From contig CAXKVV010000277.1 in NCBI GenBank assembly GCA_964058805.1, forward strand, positions 186,001 through 250,000: 64,000 bases of DNA, in the 5' to 3' direction. The notes beneath the pieces are model-generated. The model was not told the origin of the DNA. It was given only the letters and a program-made list of their open reading frames with translations, and ran no database searches. Origin of the DNA: Schoenoplectus triqueter (lineage: Eukaryota > Streptophyta > Magnoliopsida > Poales > Cyperaceae). Positions 57,158 through 64,000 of the stretch are shown in pieces. How positions within the stretch are numbered: the first letter of the stretch is position 1; each line of letters opens with the position of its first letter. Position numbers and translations under genes: made by a program.

Positions 57158-58714
57158 TATGTTATCAGACGATGTCATAACGACAACGAGTGTCAGATGA
57201 TGATGACGTGAACTTAACATTTTATATTTATTCATGTTAGAATTCTTTGAAGCAATTTGGTTTTTGTACATTGAACCTCGTTATATTACTGAATTACTGT
57301 ATTTGCCAAACGTCAACATATATTATTACTTTAGTTTGATCAGTTGGGTTCGAGTTTATATAAATTCTTTCAATCAAGCATTTGTATAAAATTTGAAGAG
57401 CTCCCTAATTTTCAAACAAACATATTGCATGTTAGCTATGTAAAATTTGTTCCCTTTGGGCGATGGAAACAGCTGATATTTCTTATTTGATAAAAAAAAA
57501 TTGTCATACAGTCGCTAAATTGAACTCTGTACTTGTTGTACCACACTTTGAAAAGGACCATTCTTGACCAATGATCCACTTAATATAGCACTTAATTTAA
57601 GAATAATTCTAAAATTAACTCGCCCAATGATGTTGCTAATTAAGTGGCGTCTAATATGCCAATTTAAAGTTAAGCCATCAAATGATTAAAAGGGAATCGT
57701 CCGTGAACTAACAGTCTAGAGGGAATTGACAGGCTATCTACTCAATTATTGCATTTAGTTAATGAACAATAGAACTCCCTTAAAATAATTTTAAACAAAA
57801 AAATCTTAATTACTTAACCAATGATGTATATATCTACTCAATCATTACAATTATTTAGTTAAAAGAGGTCTAATAAAATATTTTTATTCAAAACAGAGTA
57901 CTCCCTTAATCGATATCTTGATTCATGTTTCCAGGGATCAATAACTATGTATCTTTAAAGTTAATTTTCTTAATGATCAGCTTCTCTAAATACAATTGCA
58001 GAGAGTTTTAACTAATGAATCTGCTAACCTTGTCAATTATTAGTTATTAAATTATATATATCAGTATTTGGATTAATTTTTAGTTTGTAGTTTTATACAT
58101 TACTGAAAACCATTGGTGAAGACAACAATATTTCTCCATCTCTTTTAAAATTCATCCTTATACCGAATAAAATACTGATTAATTTTGCATACTGACAACT
58201 TGAGTGGTATGAATGAAAATGTTTTTCTTATTTAATAATATTTCATACTATAGTGAATTTTGCAGAAAATTTCTTCAATCTAATGGATTCATATTCTCTA
58301 GAGTACTTCACAGTGTGGAATGACTGCTTGTACAATCATAATCATTAAATTTTTAATTTGAGCAAACATGAGTTTGCGTACAAATACACGAGACTATAGC
58401 ACTTTATGAACAGTTATTTTCCTCTGTATAGTATAATAACAAAAAATGGAACAAAGAGAAAAAATATATTAAATCTGTTATTTCATATGCACAAATTTAT
58501 ATTCCAATTAAAAATATCTAATTTATATATATTTAGATTACAATATTTACTTTTATATTTAAGAAAGGATATAATTATCTTTTTGTCCAATTCAGAAATA
58601 AATCACATTAATAATTAAATAAATGACACTTTGAGAGCATATTCTTAAAATTTGTAAAGACATTTTCTGTTATAAATGAAAAATAATCATGAAATTAAAA
58701 AAAAACATGATAAA
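57158..58714. other. Intergenic spacer
   Basis: AT-rich, no element ends or gene recognised; a 70-codon frame at 58406-58618 is Ile/Leu/Asn-rich and unremarkable. Confidence 0.4.
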
Positions 58715-58722
58715 TTTATAAA

Positions 58723-59078
58723 AGAGAAGGGTTCCATCAACTCACTTTTTAATTTATAATTTAAATTTTGATATTCAAATTTGAAATCCAAACACTTGAT
58801 CTTTTTAATTTTTATGCTAGATGTATGCTTTCAATTTTTCATAAAATTTTGGGGTTATTTTATACTAAATCAAATGATAATAAAATGAATGCACAAAAAT
58901 CAATCAATCTAGATATCTCGATTCATTGTTATCATTTGATTTAATATGAAATGAGCTCAAAAAATCATAAAATTTATGAGCGTACATTTACCATGAAAAT
59001 TAACAATATCAATTGAATTTTAAATTGATTTTTTTAAAATATAAATTAAAAAGTAAAATGATAGTGGAACCCTCATCT
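58723..59078. mobile_element. Foldback MITE, about 356 bp
   Basis: The tips AGAGAAGGGTTCC and, inverted, AGATGAGGGTTCC are followed by inverted CTTTTTAATTTATA. TTTATAAA flanks both sides (58715-58722 and 59079-59086). The loop area holds 'atcaaatgataata' and its inverse 'tgttatcatttgat'. An 8-bp duplication would suggest hAT, but the AT-rich flanks make 8 versus 9 uncertain. Confidence 0.7.
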
Positions 59079-59616
59079 TTTATAAATGTTCAGATGAGTT
59101 TAGAGATTATTTTTATATTAAAAAAATAAAAATTAAAAAATTACAATAAAAACAAAAAAATTACAAAAAAAGGAGAATCGCATACCTGATCTGCGCATAT
59201 TTTTTTTATTTTAGTAAATAAAACAAATAAATATAGCAAACTGGCCATCTCTCTCCTCGGTTTTGCACAAATAGCCAGACCCGAGTTTGAAACTCGAGTC
59301 CATTTTTTTTTACACAGAAACGAAAAAAAATTTTACCCGAACCCGAGTTTCAAACTCGGGTCCGGATAAATTTTTTTTTCATTATTTTTTATTTTTACGT
59401 TTATGTGTTATATTAAAAATAAAACACAACAGTCAGTAAATTGATCTAAAATATTATAACAAAAATTAAAATAAAATTTATAAAGCCAAATATAAGCACG
59501 ATTAATATATTGTTCTAAAATAGTGTCAAACAAATTGAAATATTATAACAATAATTAAAATTCAATTGTTCTGGTAAATATAACAACAAAAAACATAAAC
59601 ACACTGGTAATCTAAA

Positions 59617-60558
59617 TCATGCTATGTTGGAATGAGCTTGGCCTCGAGTTGACAGCCTGTTAATACGACCCTCCATTTCATCCATAATCATTGGAATACG
59701 TATCTTCCTTCTCCTTCCTTTGTTGATTTTTGCTGGATCTGGCCTGATAACCGGACCATTATAAATTGGTCAATCTCGTTTATTGCCATAACTACGCCAA
59801 TGACCAGACCATATGTTAATGTAATACTATATGATATAATATGGACTAACGTACTGAGTGTAATCCAGCCTTCTGAATGAACAAACAACAAGCAAGTGAT
59901 CGCATGAGTTGCCGGTCAATTACGGTTTCTGACACCAAAAATTACCAATTCTTGTCATGGCTAATTCAACCTCATATTTTATTTCACCCCTTTATCCCTA
60001 TTATTTCAAATAGAAATAATAAATTATTGCTTAAATTTTAAAATTTTAAAAAAATATATAAGCATGAAATATTACCGTCTCGATAAGGCAATTTCTGTTG
60101 TAAACATCGTAGTTGTTGATACCCCAATCCAGTAGTATAACACCATAAGTTCTCCCCTTATCACCGCGATGTTTTATCATTTCGGTGACCTTTTGGGAGA
60201 ATACCAGACCTTGGGTTTCCCAAGCTGCTGCAATTTGTTGACGCTGATAAAACCACTCAACACAATTGTGCCATGTGTTCTCGACGATAGCACATGTCGG
60301 AAGTTGTCTGGCGATCCTGAATACATTGTTCAGTGATTCTGAACCGTTGCTTGTCATTATTCCCCACCGATTGAGACCCCCGTCTAGATGTTGTGTCCAT
60401 CTTTCTTGATGCAATGCGGCCACTTGCTTTGGGGTTAACTCCTCATAATAGAATTCCTCGGCTGACACTTCCTCAGCTGCGGCGGGTTGATTATTGCGGT
60501 TTCTGTTATTTCGTGTCCTTCTGTTGGACATTTGTTCCGTAGGGAGATTTGCTTGCAT
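59617..60558 (-). pseudogene. MULE transposase, C-terminal half in two exons, catalytic core missing
   Basis: Exon 1 (60558-60076) starts with an Asn/Arg-rich segment (SNRRTRNNRNRNN, residues 11-23), then jumps to a typical post-catalytic region: RWGIMTSNGSESLNNVFR (64-81), ARQLPTCAIVENTW (83-96) and RGDKGRTYGV (131-140). A GT donor (60075-60074) and an AG acceptor just before 59928 define a 147-bp intron in phase 0. Exon 2 (59928-59617) has GNSCDHLLVVC, a degenerate SWIM zinc-finger end, then DYTQYVSPYY, WSGHWRSYGNKRD and the basic KGRRRKIRIP, the usual MULE tail. Exon 2 has three stops (TAA, TAG and TGA), the last where Trp is expected. The DDE catalytic domain that should precede residue about 40 is absent, so this is an internally deleted, inactive gene. 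Without splicing exon 1 reads on to give 170 residues. Confidence 0.88.
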
Positions 60559-60674
60559 GATTCCTGTTTTTCTGAAGCTCTTGCAACAGTAACAATGGCA
60601 ATTTTGAAGAAATGGTTAGCTGAAGGAAGATGAAGAAGAAATGTACTGGGTGTGCTATATAATAGCATGATGCT

Positions 60675-60731
60675 GGGACCGAGTTTAAAACTCGGTTCCA
60701 GGTGTACTGGGCCGAGTTTAAAACTTGATCC
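60675..60731. repeat. Two GAGTTTAAAACTC palindromes upstream of the MULE transposase
   Basis: GGGACCGAGTTTAAAACTCG and GGGCCGAGTTTAAAACTTGA lie 27 bp apart, just upstream of the transposase start on the minus strand. They resemble the terminal palindromes but have TTTAAAA at the centre. Confidence 0.75.
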
Positions 60732-61120
60732 AGACACCTGTAATTTTTAAATGTACTGTGTGTGTTTATTTTAATTTTTGTTGTAATATTTTAGATCAAT
60801 CTACTTACTGTTGTGTTTTATTTTTAATATAACACACAAACGTAAAAAAAAAATTCGGACCCGAGTTTCAAACTCGGGTCTGGTTATTTGTGCAAAACCG
60901 AGGAGAGAGATGGCCAGTTTGCTATATTTATTTGTTTTATTTACTAAAATAAAAAAAATCTGTGATCTGCGGCTTAGACTACCAGGTATGCAACCCATGT
61001 CTATATCGCAGATCAAGTATGTGGTTCTTAAATTTTTTTAATTTTTTTTTGTTTTTTTTTGTAATTTTTTAATATAAAAACAACCCGAGTTAACATAAAA
61101 TCTGAAAGAATAAAATCTCT

Positions 61121-61198
61121 AATCTTATGATTTTAGATTGAGTTTTATTTCTAATCTATCTCAATTTATTTAGGATTAAAAGCTTTGTTGTTGTTGTA
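61121..61198 (+). mobile_element. 3' end of an Au-like SINE
   Basis: ATCTCAATTTATTTAGGATT then AAAAGCTTTGTTGTTGTTGTA resembles 39001-39072 and the plant Au SINE 3' end. The copy is 5'-truncated. Confidence 0.65.
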
Positions 61199-61884
61199 AA
61201 AGTAACCTGAGTTAACATTTATGTTAAATAAATGTTGTATTTTTTAGAGTAAGAGATCATTAAAAAAAACAGGATTCGAATGAAAATGCTATGACGTAAT
61301 TACATAAACAAGCAACCCCGCTGGTTTGAAAAGTCAGCTGATCAATTAATCGAATTTGGTATCTGATTAATCTGTCTGAGGGTCGACAAATCGTTATTTT
61401 TTATGGCCGTCAAATAGTGCACATCGTAAAATTATATCCTCCGCAATATATGTGATGGTTTGTGTCAATTTGGAGTCGGTCAGCCAATCAATTTTTACGG
61501 TTGTCATTTACAACATTGTTTTAGTAGTGCAGATCTTTTTCAAGATTCGTGAATTTGACAAAAAGATTCTGAAATGACATGAAAAAATGTCAGAGGAATA
61601 ATTCATGAAAAAAAAGGAAACTTCTTTTTCGAGCCAAAAAAATTTCATGAAAAGGAAGCAATGTCGTTCATTATTTCCCTTGTTTAGTTCTTTACACATC
61701 GAGTTCTTGGGCGCGCGAGAAAGCACGCCTCACTCTATAATATACAATCACAAATAGTTATTCCCACAAGATTTTTTTATGAGAATAATAAAATCTTCAA
61801 TAAGCCCTTCTCTACTTTGACAAAAAAGAAAATTAGCTCCTACATGAAAATGAAAGAGAAACCAAGGAAAATTATCCTAATTTC
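61199..61884. other. Spacer and 3' flank of the SAUR gene
   Basis: No other gene recognised. The 3' untranslated region of the minus-strand SAUR would lie in the last 200-300 bp. Confidence 0.4.
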
Positions 61885-62208
61885 TCATCGAAGTGAAGCG
61901 GTTAAAGTCTGAAAGACAACCTCCTCACACGGTATCATCAAGCCGCTGTCATAGCCGAACCCGAACTCCTCCTCAGCTTGTCGAAGCAGGTACTGGAACT
62001 TGGGGTGGCACAAATAGGAGATGGGAACGATATATCTGGTTCGGTTTTCGCCGACGTAGACCGCAAAGTGCCCTTTTGGCACGTCAGAAGGAAACCCGTC
62101 GCAGTAGTCGATGTTCTCATGTTGCTTTCGGCCGAGGCTGGAGCAGCGTTTCAGTATCTGCTTCAGTGCCCCAGATTGGGTGATCTTGCTTTGTTTTCTT
62201 ATTGCCAT
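61885..62208 (-). CDS. SAUR50-like small auxin-up RNA protein, 107 aa
   Basis: Intronless gene starting [11 protein letters not shown], the standard N-terminus of the SAUR50/SAUR10 group, with no rival in-frame start nearby. The basic helix [15 protein letters not shown] (residues 15-29) is identical to that of the paralogue at 43382. The SAUR core reads [19 protein letters not shown] (41-59), [12 protein letters not shown] (61-72), [15 protein letters not shown] (76-90) and [11 protein letters not shown] (92-102), and the protein ends in SLR. Every consensus position checked is present, including the Gly that the paralogue lacks. The coding region has higher GC than its surroundings, giving overlapping open frames on both strands (61893-62431) that are not genes. 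Family role: auxin-linked cell expansion through PP2C.D inhibition. A TATA box lies 124 bp upstream and one TGTCTC about 410 bp upstream. Confidence 0.97.
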   Translation of the reverse strand: MAIRKQSKITQSGALKQILKRCSSLGRKQHENIDYCDGFPSDVPKGHFAVYVGENRTRYIVPISYLCHPKFQYLLRQAEEEFGFGYDSGLMIPCEEVVFQTLTASLR

Positions 62209-62330
62209 GTGTGCTCTTTCTTTTTGGGAGTTTTGAGTGTGAGAAGAACTGAAACTTTGTGGAAGAAATGGGGAAGAGGTTGTAGAAAGAGGAATTTGTG
62301 GTGCATGGAATTGGAGGGCACTTAACAGGG

Positions 62331-62338
62331 GTATATAT
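62331..62338 (-). promoter_or_regulatory. TATA box of the second SAUR50-like gene
   Basis: GTATATAT (ATATATAC on the minus strand) lies about 124 bp upstream of the ATG, at the same relative place as in the paralogue. Confidence 0.6.
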
Positions 62339-62582
62339 CAAGGAAGGTAGTAGTGGTGGTGATTTTGGAAGCATTAAATTGAACACCTCTCCAGTTGCTA
62401 TGGAGATTTGAGAGAAATATGCTGTTGTCAAGTGATGGGCGTCAGGTTGGACAGTTATGCATGTTAATAGGAGTAGGTGGTAAGTATTTGAATTATTAAG
62501 ATAATAAATCAGTTAAAACAATTTTCTAATTTGTTTTATGTACTTGTATGCAAAATATATTAACATGATATGGTCCAACCGA

Positions 62583-62624
62583 TTGGGCCTCATTGTGGCC
62601 CAAACTCAACTAAAGGTCTGTCTC
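62583..62624 (-). promoter_or_regulatory. TGTCTC auxin element and paired site II motifs
   Basis: TGTCTC occurs at 62619-62624, the classical auxin response factor site. TTGGGCC and GGCCCAA lie just beside it (62584-62602), resembling paired site II/TCP motifs. All are about 380-410 bp upstream of the SAUR start codon. A single hexamer is expected by chance every few kb, so this is suggestive only. Confidence 0.4.
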
Positions 62625-62649
62625 GAATGTCTAACAGAATCGTAAGTAT

Positions 62650-64000
62650 AGAAATTAACCGTTTAATCGGATCTCAGTCACCATATGTTCATTTCTGAGA
62701 TCGGAGGAAACCTATAAATAATAGACTTAAATCTGCTAAAAAGAGGATCGAACCTAAACCAAGTCATATCCATTTTTTCCTTAAATAGTTAAGACTTGTA
62801 TATACCGAAGACACTTATCACAATAAATATATACTATTTAGTGTAATAAGACAAACTATTTAAATTATGAGAAATAAAACCACAAATATCAACATATAAT
62901 ATGTAATAGGATGGATCTAAAGATCTTCCATGAATATTTCATTGAAAACAAGTTATTTACAAGACAATAATAACAAAACTAATGAAGTAAACTTTGTCAA
63001 TAATATACGTACGAGAGGATTTTTCTTACCATATCATGCTAAGTGGAATATAACCGACCAGGTGCAAAACATAACCATCCGTTTAAGTTCAAAATGGAGT
63101 GATAAAGTACTACAGAAATGAAACCAGAGCATGTGGGTGGGGCCCAGTGTATGTGTGCTAGGAGAGTGCTTAAGGACAAGGTTGGGTTCAGAATCTCGTG
63201 GCCTCGTGGGTCTGCTTTTATTTCCTTCGTACAACACGGGCCCTCTCTCTTTACCTACTTGTATATCCTTCTTTTGATTGAAACAAAAGCTTGAAACATT
63301 CTTAGTAGTTAGTACTAATAATTTATATATTATCAAATTTATTATTTTTCAATTTTATTATTATTTCTAATGATTTTTAAAAGATGACACTTCGTATACT
63401 AAAATTAATACTTTTTAAGTATTTTAATAATTCATCCCATTAATTGATGCCGGCACACAGCAATTTGACTGAACGTCGAAAAACTCAGTCATTTTTTAAA
63501 GGTCATTAATAATAGTAATAGGACTCTATAACTGATAAAAATGATAATATAAAAGATATTAATATGAATTTTTTTAAGCTACTTGAATTGATATTTCAGA
63601 TATAAATTTTAAAATTTTACTCATAAATATTTCGACTTCAAATATTTATTAAAACATTATAGCCGGGCTCTATATATTTATATATCAATCAACTTGAATT
63701 TATGCACCGTTCAATGATATTTCCCTCAGATATTGTCCGTCTGACTCAGATATTTTCCGTGGCAATATCCTTTCTCTATGTATTATGACCTTTCCCAAAG
63801 GCAACAACTAGTTCAAATAAATTTGTCAACTAAACAGGACAACCCCTTAATTAGGAGCCTTACAAAGTGTCAATCAAAGGACACAAGAAAACTATTAGGA
63901 GAATCCTGGCGGTGGAAATAAGGTACATATATTTTTACTTATAAATTAGGAGATACAAATTGTTTATTTTGGTTTATGGAAAAATATACTTTGCATGCTA
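62650..64000. other. Intergenic spacer to the window end
   Basis: AT-rich with a short higher-GC patch at 63120-63250. Two opposing frames of 63 and 100 codons between 62930 and 63336 show no recognisable domain. No element boundary identified. Confidence 0.4.

Larger units (their letters stand above)
59196..60962 (-). mobile_element. Mutator-like element (MULE) with transposase remnant, 1767 bp
   Basis: The tips CATATTTTTTTTATTTTAG and, inverted, CAGATTTTTTTTATTTTAG delimit it, and TGATCTGCG flanks both sides without mismatch (59187-59195 and 60963-60971). The terminal inverted repeats run about 200-280 bp (59196-59475 and 60766-60962). The left one carries two GAGTTTSAAACTC palindromes and the right one only one. 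Between them, on the minus strand, lies a two-exon transposase remnant. A relative with only its left end recognised lies at 23741. Confidence 0.93.

Noticed and set aside
61893..62431. ORFs of 60-115 codons overlapping the second SAUR50-like gene
   Set aside because: They lie on the opposite strand or in other frames of a clear SAUR gene.

Overview
The window looks like nuclear DNA of a flowering plant, probably a eudicot. It is strongly AT-rich and gene-poor, and it is packed with plant DNA transposons. The only convincing intact genes belong to SAUR (small auxin up RNA), a plant-only family. No rRNA, tRNA, CRISPR array, bacterial operon or organelle gene was recognised by eye.

Layout. (1) 1-11 kb: intergenic DNA with MITEs (Mutator-type at 0.5 and 9.1 kb, hAT-type at 8.1 kb), hAT debris (3.5 kb) and a foldback (4.1 kb). 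(2) 11.3-11.7 kb: an intronless SAUR36/37/38-like gene on the plus strand. (3) 12-27 kb: repeats, including an ATT-rich microsatellite, a 55-bp tandem triplication, a Helitron-like element, several hAT and Mutator MITEs, and a Mutator terminus with paired palindromes. (4) 27.9-29.9 kb: a 2.05-kb non-autonomous LTR retrotransposon on the minus strand. It has LTRs, primer-binding site and polypurine tract, no gag-pol, and a captured piece of the mitochondrial complex I PSST/NDUFS7 gene. (5) 30-43 kb: intergenic DNA, hAT, Helitron and CACTA-like elements and a SINE tail. (6) 43.4 kb: a SAUR50-like gene on the minus strand with a TATA box and G-box. (7) 44.3-49.4 kb: a complete but dead 5.1-kb hAT element with a perfect 8-bp target duplication, a BED-finger transposase gene with five stops, and two tandem arrays. 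(8) 50-61 kb: a non-autonomous CACTA element, a 1.4-kb hAT with a transposase remnant, a 0.75-kb long-inverted-repeat element, further MITEs, and a 1.77-kb Mutator-like element with a two-exon transposase remnant. (9) 61.9-62.2 kb: a second SAUR50-like gene on the minus strand.

How the parts relate. The two SAUR50-like genes are close paralogues in the same orientation, 18 kb apart, and transposons fill the space between them. SAUR proteins of this group inhibit PP2C.D phosphatases, which raises plasma-membrane H+-ATPase activity and cell expansion, so the functional content is auxin-linked growth control. Everything else is mobile-element history. Many insertions could be delimited to the base by target-site duplications: 8 bp for hAT, 9 bp for Mutator, 3 bp for CACTA. 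Tryptophan codons turned into stops recur in three transposase relics, as expected of long-methylated DNA.
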